Shown here: positions 32,061 to 43,125 of the stretch, piece by piece
Numbering within the stretch: the first letter of the stretch is position 1
How the letters are laid out: each line of letters opens with the position of its first letter
From: Schistocerca nitens
Taxonomy: Eukaryota; Arthropoda; Insecta; Orthoptera; Acrididae
Length of the DNA: 64,000 nt
Assembly: GCF_023898315.1 (NCBI RefSeq)
Contig: NC_064621.1
Coordinates: 123,465,521-123,529,520, forward strand
Direction: 5' to 3'
Notes under the pieces: generated by a model
Database searches by the model: none
Told to the model about the DNA's origin: nothing
Seen by the model: only the letters and a program-made list of their open reading frames with translations
Position numbers and translations under genes: made by a program

Positions 32061-32936
32061 CTGTAACCAATTTTGGAAGTAACTGCCATGAAGCTGTAAA
32101 TGCAGTAAAATGTGAAGAGGATGAAATACGATAGATCGTACGGTTCGCAGAACACTCGTTTGGTTGGTCCCTCTCGTACTTCCGAGATGCCTCTTAGTAA
32201 CATTTGTATTGTGTGTTACTGCGGCTAAAATTTTATTGCAATTTCTTTAATCAGTTGCTCTTCGTTTTCTTTGGCATATTTTACTCTCCACACTTTCAGC
32301 TCCTCGAACATTTTTGTATAATGTGCGCAAAAGCAAATCGCAAGTGCGTGGCACAATGCGGATAGTCTACGGCATACAACCGCACTGCTACTCTAGTAGT
32401 TTTCCTAATGTGGTATGAATGTCTCAACAGCCTTATGAGCAAGGTATCTGACTGCTACAACGGCAAAACGTACAATGATGGGCTTCGAGCGAACACGTTA
32501 ACACAGGAACCGTACCTAAGTTACGTGTCTGCTTGCATTTGGTATAATAGGGCAGACGTTTGTGGAACCTGTGTTGACGGTGGAGCAGCGGTTTGCGGCG
32601 CTGTTGTCTTGATGCTAATAGCGTTCAACTAACGAAGCGAAAGCAGACTGCCAAAAGAACATTGCTACAAACTCCGAAAAGTTCTTTTAAAAAATTGTCA
32701 TCAGTGACTCTGCCTTCTCAGCAACGCTAGATCCATAATACAACGTCTGACAGATACGCTTTTCCTATGCTACGTAGCTCTGCTGATGCTTTTTACTGCT
32801 GTTTACGCTCGTTGTGCTAGACGACAGGACATAGCACGAACTAAATCTGAGTTTTGGTTGTTACTCTATCAACATACAACGTTTGGTACTGATATGAGTG
32901 TCTGACACGTGGAGGTATTGGTGTTAGACGCTTGGA

Positions 32937-32937
<1 letters not shown>
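32061..32937. other. Unassigned sequence
   Basis: Mixed composition, no named repeat or coding signal. Ends in a homopolymer tract. Confidence 0.5.

Positions 32938-32983
<46 letters not shown>
32938..32983 (+). repeat. Poly(A) tract, 46 bases
   Basis: An uninterrupted run of A. It could be the 3' tail of a retroposed sequence, but I do not recognise the preceding DNA, and no target duplication is evident. Homopolymer length is uncertain in any assembly. Confidence 0.9.
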
Positions 32984-32987
<4 letters not shown>

Positions 32988-33067
32988 GCTGACGTCAGGA
33001 AATTCGCCGTATTGGCCGGCAAAACTTGGCGAAGACCGCTTCTCAGTATCTTTATTTATTCTTCATA

Positions 33068-33728
33068 CGAGGGTTGTCCAGAAAGTAAGTTCCGGTCGGT
33101 CGCCAAATGGAAACCACAGTGAAAAGCAGAAACTTTTTATTTGCAACAGTTAGGTACACATCCCACCTACTTCTCTCCATAGTCGCCGCTCCAACTTCGA
33201 GTGTTGTCGTAATGTTGTATCAACTTTCCAATATCCTCGTCATAGAAAGCAGCCACCTGTGCTTTCAGCCAGTTATCTGCTCTGGTCTGCAGCTCGTTGT
33301 CTGTGGAAAAATATTGTCTTCATAGCCAGCGGTTCTTGTGAGCAGAGATTGGACTCAGGGGGAGGCAATTACAGACTGTATTGTGGGTAACCAAACACTT
33401 CTCATCGGAAACACTGCAGGAGCGTCTTCATTGCCCATGCAGTGTTCGGCCGAGAACTGGCATGAAGAAGGAACTGCTCGACAGTTGTGTTATGTGGGCT
33501 GCATCTCACAGGCGAAATCTCTAACCAGGCCTTCATACTTGGCGGGAGACGCTGATCCCTACGCGTCTTTACGTGCTCACTGTTCACTCAAAACTGAAAA
33601 GAGCGACGCGACACGATCGACGGACGTACTAGAGATACTGTCCAACACATCTGTGCAAAGCTTTGCCGGATTTTCCCAGTGGTTTCCATTTCGCGACCGA
33701 TCGGAACTTACTTTCTGGACAGCCCGCG
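33068..33728 (-). mobile_element. Mariner-like element, internally deleted (661 bp)
   Basis: The inverted ends (CGAGGGTTGTCCAGAAAGTA on the left; right end reverse complement CGCGGGCTGTCCAGAAAGTA) continue matched through GTTCCGRTCGGTCGCSAAAT, about 45 bp. TA flanks at 33066-33067 and 33729-33730. The minus strand near 33130-33300 keeps a mariner C-terminus (WLKAQVAAFYDEDIGKLIQH, then SGDYGEK and a stop). The catalytic core is deleted. The right half is unrelated or decayed. Confidence 0.85.
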
Positions 33729-33769
33729 TATATTTGGCCTGGACTGACTTAGTTGTCTCACCCTGTGTA

Positions 33770-34013
33770 TACAAGGGGTGAACAAGAGTATCGAAAAACC
33801 AAACACACAACACATTACCAGGCCTAATACGGTGTAGGAGAACCGTTGGCATTCAAAACAGCTTCCAGTCGTCTCGAAATGGATAAAATTAATACAGATC
33901 CTCCGTGGATTTCAAGGTAATCTTTTACCATTGTTATTGATAAACAGTGAAGAGTTCAGTCAACGATGATGGAGTGCGCTTTCAGAGCTCTCTAAATATT
34001 CCTTAACTTTTAG
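33770..34013 (-). pseudogene. Tc1-like transposase tail fragment
   Basis: Minus-strand SRRLEAVLNANGSPTPY resembles the last residues of Tc1-type transposases (MPRRIEAVLxARGGxTxY). The flanking sequence is degraded. No terminal repeat is confirmed. Confidence 0.45.
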
Positions 34014-34024
34014 TCCCATTTCAC

Positions 34025-36456
34025 GTTGTTGTTGTTGTGGTCTTCAGTTCTGAGACTGGTTTGATGCAGCTCTCCATGCTACTCTATCCTGTACAAGCTT
34101 CTTCATCACCCAGTACCTACTGCAACCTACATCCTTCTGAATCTGCTTAGTGTATTCATCTCTTGGTCTCCCTCTACGATTTTTACCCTCCACGCTGCCC
34201 TCCAATGCTAAATTTGTGATCCCTTGATGCCTCAAAACATGTCCTACCAACCGATCCCTTCTTCTAGTCAAGTTGTGCCACACCTATTCAATACCTCCTC
34301 ATTAGTTACGTGATCTACCCACCTTATCATCAGCATTCTTCTGTAGCACCACATTTCGAAAGCTTCTATTCTCTTCTTGTCCAAACTGGTTATCGTCCAT
34401 GTTTCACTTCCATACATGGCTACACTCCATACAAATACTTTCAGAAACGACTTCCTGACACTTAAATCTATACTCGATGTTAACAAATTTCTCTTCTTCA
34501 GAAACGATTTCCTTGCCATTGCCAGTCTACATTTTATATCCTCTCTACTTCGACCATCATCAGTTATTTTACTCCCTAAATAGCAAAACTCCTTTACTAC
34601 TTTAAGTGTCTCATTTCCTAATCTAATCCCCTCAGCATCACCAGATTTAATTTGACTACATTCCATTATCCTCGTTTTGCTTTTGTTGATGTTCATCTTA
34701 TATCCTCCTTTCAAGACACTGTCCATTCCGTTCAACTGCTCTTCCAAGTCCTTTGCTGTCTCTGACAGAATTACAATGTCATCGGCGAACCTCAAAGTTT
34801 TTACTTCTTCTCCATGAATTTTAATACCTACTCCGAATTTTTCTTTTGTTTCCTTTACTGCTTGCTCAATATACAGATTGAATAACATCGGGGAGAGGCT
34901 ACAACCCTGTCTCACTCCTTTCCCAACCACTGCTTCCCTTTCATGCCCCTCGACTCTTATAACTGCCATCTGGTTTCTGTACAAATTGTAAATAGCCTTT
35001 CGCTCCCTGTATTTTACCCCTGCCACCTTCAGAATTTGAAAGAGAGTATTCCAGTTAACATTGTCAAAAGCTTTCTCTAAGTCTACAAATGCTAGAAACG
35101 TAGGTTTGCCTTTTCTTAATCTTTCTTCTAAGATAAGTCGTAAGGTTAGTATTGCCTCACGTGTTCCAACATTTCTACGGAATCCAAACTGATCTTCCCC
35201 GAGGTCCGCTTCTACCAGTTTTTCCATTCGTCTGTAAAGAATTCGCGTTAGTACTTTGCAGCTGTGACTTATTAAACTGATAGTTCGGTAATTTTCACAT
35301 CTGTCAACACCTGCTTTCTTTGGGATTGGAATTATTATATTCTTCTTGAAGTCTGTGGGCATTTCGCCTGTCTCATACATCTTGCTCACCAGATGGTAGA
35401 GTTTTGTCATGACTGGCTCTCCCAAGGCCATCAGTAGTTCTAATGGAATGTTGTCTACTCCCGGGGCCTTGTTTCGACTCAGGTCTTTCAGTGCTCTGTC
35501 AAACTCTTCACGCAGTATCTTATCTCCCATTTCATCTTCATCTACATCCTCTTCCATTTCCATAATATTGTCCTCAAGTACATCGCCCTTGTATAAACCC
35601 TCTATATACTCCTTCCACCTTTCTGCCTTCCCTTCTTTGCTTAGAACTGGGTTGCCATCTGAGCTCTTGATATTCATACAAGTGGTTCTCTTCTCTCCAA
35701 AGGTCTCTTTAATTTTCCTGTAGGCAGTATCTATCTTACCCCTAGTGAGACAAGCCTCTACATCCTTACATTTGTCCTCTAGCCATCCCTGCTTAGCCAT
35801 TTTGCACTTCCTGTCGATCTCATTTTTGAGACGTTTGTATTCCTTTTTGCCTGCTTCATTTACTGCATTTTTATATTTTCTCCTTTCATCAATTAAATTC
35901 AATATTTCTTCTGTTACCCAGTGATTTCTATTAGCCCTCGTCTTTTTACCTACTTGATCCTCTGCTGCCTTCACTACTTCATCCCTCAGAGCTACCCATT
36001 CTTCTTCTACTGTATTTCTTTCCCCCATTCCTGTCAATTGTTCCCTTATGCTCTCCCTGAAACTCTCTACAACCTCTGGTTCTTTCAGTTTATCCAGGTC
36101 CCATCTCCTTAAATTCCCACCTTTTTGCAGTTTCTTCAGTTTCAATCTGCAGTTCATAACCAATAGATTGTGGTCAGAATCCACATCTGTCCCTGGAAAT
36201 GTCTTACAATTTAAAACCTGGTTCCTAAATCTCTGTCTTACCATTATATAATCTATCTGATACCTTTTAGTATCTCCAGGATTCTTCCAGGTATACAACC
36301 TTCTTTTATGATTCTTGAACCAAGTGTTAGCTATGATTAAGTTATGCTCTGTGCAAAATTCTACAAGGCGGCTTCCTCTTTCATGTCTTCCCCCCAATCC
36401 ATATTCACCTACTATGTTTCCTTCTCTCCCTTTTCCTACTGACGAATTCCAGTCAC
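34025..36456 (-). mobile_element. RTE-like LINE, 5'-truncated, with target duplication
   Basis: The 3' end is a (CAA)n tail on the minus strand (TTGTTGTTGTTG at 34025-34036). Near-perfect direct repeats TCCCATTTCAY at 34014-34024 and 36457-36467 flank the element and look like its target duplication. It is inserted next to CR1-type sequence (36457-36665). The 5' end is cut within the endonuclease. The relative at 10337-20497 is far more decayed, so this copy is the younger. Confidence 0.88.
34044..36454 (-). pseudogene. RTE-like ORF2: endonuclease end and reverse transcriptase, one frameshift
   Basis: A single open frame runs from the truncated 5' end (DWNSSVGKGREGNIVGEYG) to 34268, then a frameshift at about 34270-34283 leads into the last 79 residues ending at 34044. 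Numbering from the Met at 36397: endonuclease end with QIDYIMV (47-53) and SDHNLLV (74-80); reverse transcriptase with NKAPGVDNIPLELL (309-322), FLAFVDLEKAFDNVNW (434-449, first Asp), GVRQGCSLSPMLFN (494-507), and LRFADDIVIL with the YxDD-type FADD at 537-540. Then MYGSETWT and a FEMWCYRRML thumb/connection region. The clade is judged RTE-like from these blocks, not certain. It is 5'-truncated, so it is dead in spite of the long frame. Confidence 0.9.
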
Positions 36457-36665
36457 TCCCATTTCATACCGTCTCTTAACATTACTCCAAAATAGTCACC
36501 TGTTGTGGCGTGTCCACTAATATTGTACTCAAATACTGTTGAGTTGTTTCTCATTGTTAGAGGCATTATCTTGCATCTACGCTCATTTAGAGACACAAGC
36601 CATTCGTTACACCGAGCACTAATTTTGTCCTAGTCTTTACTGAACATGCTAGATTTTAGTTTAGA
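36457..36665 (-). pseudogene. CR1-like reverse transcriptase fragment
   Basis: On the minus strand, ARCNEWLVSLNERRCKIMPL and what follows (NNSTVFEYNISG, DYFGVMLRDGMKW) are the segment that follows the FADD motif in CR1 ORF2 (compare FKFLGVTLESDVKWNEH at 12480). The fragment ends where the RTE-like LINE is inserted. Confidence 0.7.
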
Positions 36666-37945
36666 GACATAAAATTCATTCGCAATTGGGAATATGCGTT
36701 CCATGCTTTGACAAAAAATTTCCCTATTCTCCACTTACGGTTTCAATCACCTCTCAGTTGCATGCGCGGCATGGCGGTCTTTTCAGGACAGATGCGAATT
36801 TTGGTACATTGCTGCGAAATCTCCGGCAGTTAGCAACTAATATTTTCAGATTGGTCTTCTCCGCATTTGCTGTCTGGTCAGTTGCAATACATGCGGTGCT
36901 GGTTTTACAACAGGGGTGCAGGGGCTCCCGGGTAACTTACAATGAACGTTGCGCATCCAACACTTACCGAGGCGCAGAGCAGCGGCTCTTTCTCCGAGAT
37001 CCCCGTTGGTACATTCTCCGCTTTCGTGAGCACGGAGGCAGAACCGCTTTCCCAAATGGATCCTGTCTCAATTTGCAAAATGATACCTGCCTCACATTCG
37101 TCTCAACGGAAAACGACAGCCGTTGTTTTCACAGGAACGCACCATCTTTACGAAGGTGCTACTGTCCCAGACTTACTCTGTGTGGTTGATCAAGTGGTTG
37201 TCGTCCAAACTCATAATGTACCCGGAAAAGCTCAGTCTTCCCTTCCGTACCACGCATGTTGTTGATTCTACAGTCTCATGCAGCTGCGACTTTCATCTGC
37301 GTGTCCAAAGTTCAGCTTGATCTGTCGTGGCCCAGATGTCCCTCGAGATCTATTGTTCCTGCTTCACCAGACAGGTACAGTCTCTATCCAAATGTGGTCA
37401 TTTCCTTTGCATATCACACGCTATGTCTCATTGTCCATGTATAATATCTCAATATGGCATTTCTCAACATGATATATCGGTATGCATGCGACAGCAATGG
37501 TACCTAGCATTTTCCAAAGCACAGTTCCTGCATGTAAACAAATTACACTTTCAACATAAAGTTGAACGAAAATTAGACGTACAATTAGTCATGGAAGTCA
37601 TGATTTCACTACTCTACACCTTATACAAACTGCAATACTTAGACTTACACTTTCTGTCGTGTTACTGTAATGTCGTAATGCGGGTTGCCTGGACTGTCCT
37701 GTAGCCTGCTGTAGCCAACCATGCTCTGCGCATAAAGGCAAAAACTGCAGCGCCGTTGCCGTCCTTTAATGGCTACATATTTCGGGAGGTATGACGCTTA
37801 GGACAGTGAAATAAAATCTGCCGGCACTAATTGTACCTTTAGTTTTAATATCTGTAGAAAAAACTACATGTGCCATTTACAAAAGTAACTTTGTGTTGAT
37901 CGTAATGTTTGTTTACATTTATGGATTGTACAGCCCTGGTCATTC
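36666..37945. other. Unassigned sequence
   Basis: Several overlapping short frames (for example 36686-37189 plus, 37327-37704 plus) show no motif and mixed composition. No terminal repeats found. Nothing I can name. Confidence 0.45.
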
Positions 37946-37953
37946 TGTGGGCT

Positions 37954-38160
37954 GTTCAAAATGTTCAAATGTGTGTGAAATATTATGGGACTTAACTGCT
38001 AAGGTCATCAGTCCCTAAGCATACACACTACTTAACCTAAATTATCCTAAGTACAAACACACACACCCATGCCCGAGGGAGGACTCGAACCTCCGCCGGG
38101 ACCAGCCGTACAGTCCATGACTGCAGCGCCCCAGACCGCTCGGCTAAACCCGCGCGGCTT
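37954..38160 (-). mobile_element. Divergent SINE related to family A
   Basis: Similar plan to family A (TGTTCAAATGTGTGTGAAAT, GGACTTAACTGCTAAGGTCATCAGTCCC, then GGACTCGAACCTCCGCCGGGACCAGCC) but with a different tail start and head. TGTGGGCT at 37946-37953 and 38162-38169 is a probable target duplication. It is a separate subfamily with a tRNA-like head ending CCGCGCGGC. Confidence 0.85.
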
Positions 38161-38329
38161 GTGTGGGCTCCTGACATAGGTGCATTACTGGTTAATTGCA
38201 TTTTTTACATTTTGTTTCGTTTTAGAAATGTATAAGGTGGCAGAGTTAGGTGAGACAACACATATAGCAGCTGAGAAACGCCGCGTTGCCCAGGTATTTG
38301 TTTATTCTTCTGTATTATTCATCTCCTCC

Positions 38330-38990
38330 TTCCCCTCCCTATGTTCATCTTCTCTTGCCCCATCTGTCTGTCTGTCTGTCAGACTGTCTGTCTCCTCCTA
38401 TCACCTCTCTTTATCCACTTCCTGCTCCCCCTCTGTCTCCCTCCATACCCTCTCTCTTTATCCACCTGTCCTCCCTCCTCTCTCTGCCCACCCCTCCTGT
38501 CGCTGTCCATCACCTCCATCCCTCCCTCTCTCGTCCATCTCTACCACTGCCTCTCTCTGTCCACCTCCTTCAGCCCCACTTGTTGTCCATCACATCCTGC
38601 CCCTCTCTAACTTCATCTTCCCCTGCCGACTCTTTCATTCAATCTGCTCCTCCCCCCGCTATTGATCTGCTTCTTCCCCTTCTGTCAATCTCCTCCTCCC
38701 CCTCTCTCTCCATCTCTTCCCCCCATCTTTCTGCCCATGTCTTCCCTCCCCTCTTTCTGCCCATCTCCTCCACCCCCACTCTCCCTCCCTCTCACTCTCT
38801 CTGCATCTCCTCCTCTTTGTTCATCTCCTTCTCTCGCCTTTCTCTGTCAATTTCCGTCTCTCCTACCCCTGTCCGCATCCTGCTCCTACTACCTGTGCCT
38901 ACATGTATCTCCTCCTTCCCCCTCACTGTCTGTCCATCTTCTCGTTTTCCGTCCTCTCTCTCTCTCTCTTTCTCTTATTATCACATTCAC
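38330..38990 (+). repeat. Polypyrimidine (CT-rich) tract
   Basis: About 660 bases of C and T in imperfect units such as CTCTCTCTGTCCATCTCCTCC, with short CTGT runs at 38367-38392 and a CT run near 38955. Stop codons are rare in such sequence, so long frames rich in Ser, Pro and Leu appear on the plus strand; they are not genes. Confidence 0.9.
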
Positions 38991-39125
38991 CCTCATAGGA
39001 GGCAGGTAGTTCAAACCCCTACAGTAATTATTTCCAGATTGTACTCATATTTGTACCACATTTGATAAATTCGTCCCTTAGGTTTAGGATGAGCTTTTCA
39101 CCTGTAGCTTTGCTCGCTCGTCGCC

Positions 39126-40270
39126 CTAAAGATGCACTTTAAAAGGTGAAATAAAATCTTCATTTCTTCCAACCAAAGCAACATGTCCAATCCAACACAT
39201 GGAACAGGGTGTCAGTGAAAGGCTGAAGAGAGGATAGCGTCGGAAATACATTGGATCAGTTTTAGACAGGACACAAGAAGGCATCAGCTTGTTACGAGAG
39301 ATGAAATCAGTAAATGAAAAAATGTGATGTACACAATTGCCAAAGTTTGGGAAGAAATGCCGGCATCTCCTCTTCGAAAATCTTGGAAGAAACTTCGGCC
39401 AAAAATGAATGAAATTAAAGGTGAAACATGAAAAGAAACGTATGAAGAGGATCAAGATAAAACAAACCACGCAACAAGTGATGAAAGGGAAGACGTAGAC
39501 ATTCCGACGATTTTGAGGCATTTGCAAACTTTACAGCCGGAAATTGAGCCAGTAACGTAAGTGAGCGTAACAGTACAGCTGAGATTGACTGCACAATGGA
39601 AGTATTGACTGATGATTAAATCACTGACGCTGTAAGTCAAAGAGACGATGAGAACTAGGAAAATGATGACGCAACGACACCACGGCTCAAGTATTACATA
39701 TAGACGGTAAAAATGCATTTGATATAAAGCCTTTCAATTCATCAAACAAAGCTCCACGTCTACCCCAAAAGATATTTTGTGGGCAGTTAATGGCGGTACA
39801 TCGTGGTAAAATCAAGGTTATTAGTTGCTGAGCAAAAGCTCATCACAATTTTTTTTCTCCCTGCTTAAGAACAGAACATTCTTCTGTGGTGTGATCTCAT
39901 TGTTTAAACGGTTAATTGCAAATCCGTTCTGTGTCACTGCATTACTATAGTTAGGTACTGCATGTACAGCTGTTAAACTTTCACTCACAGTAACAATATC
40001 TTACCCTACGATGCAGACGTATTTCACGGTACACTACTTTACTTTCGTATAAGATTTTTTTTTGTGTGTGTCGACGTTTTCTTTTCGTTTTGTTACTATT
40101 TTAACATGGAAAAATATTTCAGACTCTATTTTCATATGAAAAATAACGTTTTACTGTGCTGTTTTGTGACGTTAAGGCTCAATAAAAGTGTTCCTCCAAC
40201 AATCCGATCTTTTTCTGCGTTCCGACCATGCTATCGGTCCCGTAGTGGTCGGAATAGCGAGGTTCTACTG
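39126..40270 (+). mobile_element. Pogo/Tigger-like transposon remnant
   Basis: The plus strand at 39330-39420 reads VYTIAKVWEEMPASPLRKSW KKL, the region after the DDE core of jerky/Tigger-type transposases, followed by DVDIPTILRHLQ near 39495. The right end TGGTCGGAATAGCGAGGTTCTACTG (to 40270, TA next) matches the general Tigger/pogo end (CAGTAGAACCTCGCTA when reversed). The left end and DDE core are not recognisable. Confidence 0.65.
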
Positions 40271-40323
40271 TATCAGGCACTGTATCGGCTACGTCAGCTG
40301 AAGCTGTTGTGCCGAGGGGAAAT

Positions 40324-40791
40324 TGTAAGTAGGCTGTTTAGGTTTTTTTATTGGTAACGCCACCTCTGCATGAAAATCACTGGCTGTGCTGTGTGCAGTC
40401 TGTGGCTGTTTTGCATTGTTGTAATACTCGCCATTGTGGTGTTAGGCAGCTGGCCGTGAACAGCGCGTAGCGTTGCGCAGTTGGAGGTGAGCCGCCAGCA
40501 GTGGTGGATGTGGGGAGAGAGATGGCGGAGTTTTGAAATTTGTCATGAACTGCTATATTTATATATGATGATATCAAGGTAAATACATTGTTTGTACTCT
40601 ATTAATATCTTTCATTTGCTAACTATCCCTCCAACTGCGCAACGCTACGCGCTGTTCACAGCCAGCTGCCTAACACTACAATGGCGAGTATTACAACAAT
40701 GCAAAACAGCCACAGACTGCACACAGCACAGCCAGTGATTTTCATGCAGAGGTGGCGTTACCAATAAAAAAACCTAAACAGCCTACTTACA
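40324..40791. mobile_element. Palindromic LTR: two inverted LTR 5' ends with one 4-bp target duplication
   Basis: 40324-40628 is the first about 320 bases of the LTR seen at 50113-50685. 40629-40791 is the first about 165 bases of the same LTR inverted. Both outer ends are therefore the same LTR terminus TGTAAGTAGG. The structure is flanked by AAAT at 40320-40323 and 40792-40795, the same duplication length as the full element. Both arms share substitutions (for example CTCTGCATG, GGCTGTTTTGC) against the 50113 LTR, so they derive from one source copy. The arms differ from each other at about two positions. Confidence 0.88.
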
Positions 40792-40795
40792 AAAT

Positions 40796-41868
40796 AAACG
40801 AAAAAAAAAAACTGACAAGTGCAAGCAGGAATATGCTCTAGGGGTTCCGTGAAAATTTAATTATGTTTATAGGCAGTTCGCCTATACGTTTTGGTGAGTG
40901 AGTTTGTCATTATCAAAATATGACATAAATGGCTGTATCTTGTGACTGCATTACCTTAGAAGCTTAAATTTTGTGCGTCGCCAAGCGGACGTTGGTGTAA
41001 GATCCTCCTCGATTTCCCTCTGCGTTATAAGAAAAAGGGGTCTTAACAGGGCTCCGTATCTTTGAAAGATTGAAAACAGTCTTGATCGAAACTTTTTATT
41101 TTTATTGGAGTGACCTGTTTCGATTTTATTTAAGAACCATCTTCATACTTCAGAACGGTGGGCGACCTTCGACGCTGGAATAACTGCTCCACCCACCGTT
41201 CTGGAGTCTGAAGATGGTTCTTAAATAAAATCGAAACCGGTCACTCCAATAAAAATAAAAAGTTGCGATCAAGACTGTTTTTAATCTTTAAATTTTAATT
41301 TTAAAAGATCGCTGGTAATGTTTTCTAAAATTTTATCCGTATGTTTTGACTGTATTGACTTAAAAGCTTAAATTTTTTACACTGTCAAGGGACCGTAAAC
41401 CCTAGTATTTCACACAAATTTTAGCCTGATACCTGCAACCGCTCTCCAAAAAAAGTATCTTAAAGTTGGACAGAGACACGGACAGCAGATGGCGAAGAAT
41501 ACTTTTCTGTTCTATAGTTAAAATTTAACAACTTTCATATATTTTCCTTTACTTGTGCTCTGATACCTTGCTTCTTGCCAAATTTTATGATTCTAGGTCA
41601 ACGGGAAGTATCCTAAAGATTTTGATGAGTGACTTTGCGAGTATGAAAATATGTCTCATAAATAGCCGTATCGTTTGATTCCTTTGGTTTAGAAGCTTAA
41701 ATTTTTTACACCACCAAGGGACCGTAGGAATTAGTATCTGACATAAATTTAAAATTGATACCTGTACCCGTTCCTGATAAACACGGGGTTCAACACGCTG
41801 ACAGACAGACGAACAACAAAGTGAAACTCTCACCTTTCCGTTTTTACCGAGCGATGTATAGAACCCTA
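40796..41868 (+). repeat. Diverged direct repeats around a hairpin
   Basis: Three diverged copies of a segment containing AGAAGCTTAAATTTT and a following AAGGGACCGTA or equivalent lie near 40960, 41360 and 41690. The last ends in GACAGACAGACGAACAAC ... CCGTTTTTACC ... AGAACCCTACC, reminiscent of a repeat common in insect genomes (recollection, not verified). No coding capacity. Confidence 0.5.
41070..41287. repeat. Foldback hairpin element with about 93-bp arms
   Basis: 41070-41162 (GATTGAAAACAGTCTTGATC ... TTCAGAACGGTGGG) mirrors 41193-41287 (CCCACCGTTCTGGAGTCTGA ... AAGACTGTTTTTAATC) with few mismatches and a 30-base loop. It is compatible with a small non-autonomous foldback element. Confidence 0.85.
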
Positions 41869-42092
41869 CCTCCGGTAGCTGAGTGGTCAGCGTGGCAGAA
41901 TGTCAATCCTAAGGGCCCGAGTTCGATTCCCGGCTGAGTCGGAGATTTTCTCCGCTCAGTTACTGGGTGTTGTGTTGTTCTAATCCTCATCATTTCATCC
42001 CCATCGATGCGCAAGTCGCCGAAGTGGCGTCAAATTGAAAGACTTGCACCCAGCGAACGGTCTACCCGACGGGAGGCCCCAGTCACACGACA
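41869..42092 (+). mobile_element. tRNA-derived SINE, family B
   Basis: Second copy of the element at 1605-1839, with box B GAGTTCGATTCCCGGC and body through GGGAGGCCCCAGTCACACGACAT. It sits at the end of the diverged repeat block. The target duplication is not resolved. Confidence 0.88.
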
Positions 42093-42299
42093 TCAATTTT
42101 TTATTTATACTTGCAATCAACTGCGCGACTCAGTTTTGTCTGTCTGGGGATAATAAGACCTCTGATGACGCTTCATGATGATCAACCTTTCACTATGGTG
42201 TATGGGGCACAAGTGTCGGTGACCTTGACGGCTAGTAAGACTAAATGCTGAAGAAGTGTCGTGGGGGTGGATGACTGCAGCACCACGGAAATTGGGGCA
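42093..42299. other. Unassigned sequence
   Basis: Short spacer with no recognised motif between a SINE and a CR1 tail. Confidence 0.5.
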
Positions 42300-42900
42300 C
42301 TATACATAGGAAGAAGGATTCTTTATTGTATGAACATATGATAGCGGAACAAACACTGGTAGCAGTTACTTCTGTAAAATATCTGGGAGTATGCGTACGG
42401 AACGATTTGAAGCGGAATGATAATATAAAATTAATTCTTGGTAAGGCGGGTGCCAGGTTGAGATTCGTTGGGAGAGTCCTTAGAAAATGTAGTCCATCAA
42501 CAAAGGAGGTGGCTTACAAAACACTCGTTCGACCTATACTTGAGTATTGCTCATCAGTGTGGGGTCCGTACCAGGTCGGGTTGACGGAGGAGATAGAGAA
42601 GATCAAACGAAGAGCGGCGCATTTCGTCACAGGGTTATTTGGTAAGCGTGATAGCGTTACAGAGATGTTTAGCAAACCCAAGTGGCAGACTGCAAGAGAT
42701 GCGCTCTGTATCGCGGTGTAGCTTGCTGTCCAGGTTTCGAGGGTGCGTTTCTGGATGAGGTATCGAATATATTGCTTCCCCCTACTTATACCTCCCGAGG
42801 AGATCGCGAATGTAAAATTAGAGACATTCTAGCGCGCACGGAGGCTTTCCGGCAGTAGTTCTTCCCGGAACCGTACGCGACTGAAAACAATTTACACAAG
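42300..42900 (+). pseudogene. CR1 ORF2 C-terminal fragment
   Basis: The frame 42326-42721 reads SVKYLGVCVRNDLKRNDNIK, then AYKTLVRPILEYCSSVWGPY and FVTGLFGKRDSVTEM, the C-terminal part of CR1 ORF2. A frameshift then leads to a decayed end at about 42890. Close in sequence to the copy at 63380-63800, so it belongs to that CR1 subfamily. Both ends are truncated and no tail is visible. Confidence 0.85.
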
Positions 42901-43125
42901 TAAAATACATTGACGGAGGCAATCGCAACATTGAAAAATGGTTAATGTAGAGGAATGAAATTACGGTAATACATTTGTCTACGTAACATGTATAAGTGAT
43001 TAACATTGTAAGATCACAGATTAATGTAAGCGCGAGAAATCCATTGCAAATGTGAAATGCTGGTACATTAATAACCGATGTAACGGCCACAGTCTTGAAA
43101 GCAAGCATGCAAACATGCATACATA
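42901..43125. other. Unassigned sequence
   Basis: AT-rich spacer with no recognised motif. Confidence 0.5.

Noticed and set aside
32938-32983. Tail of a processed pseudogene
   Set aside because: No recognisable coding sequence upstream and no target duplication; kept only as a homopolymer tract.
38286-39065. 259-residue Ser/Pro/Leu-rich open frame
   Set aside because: It lies wholly in the CT-rich tract, where stop codons are rare. Frames in several phases look alike, with no domain or start context.
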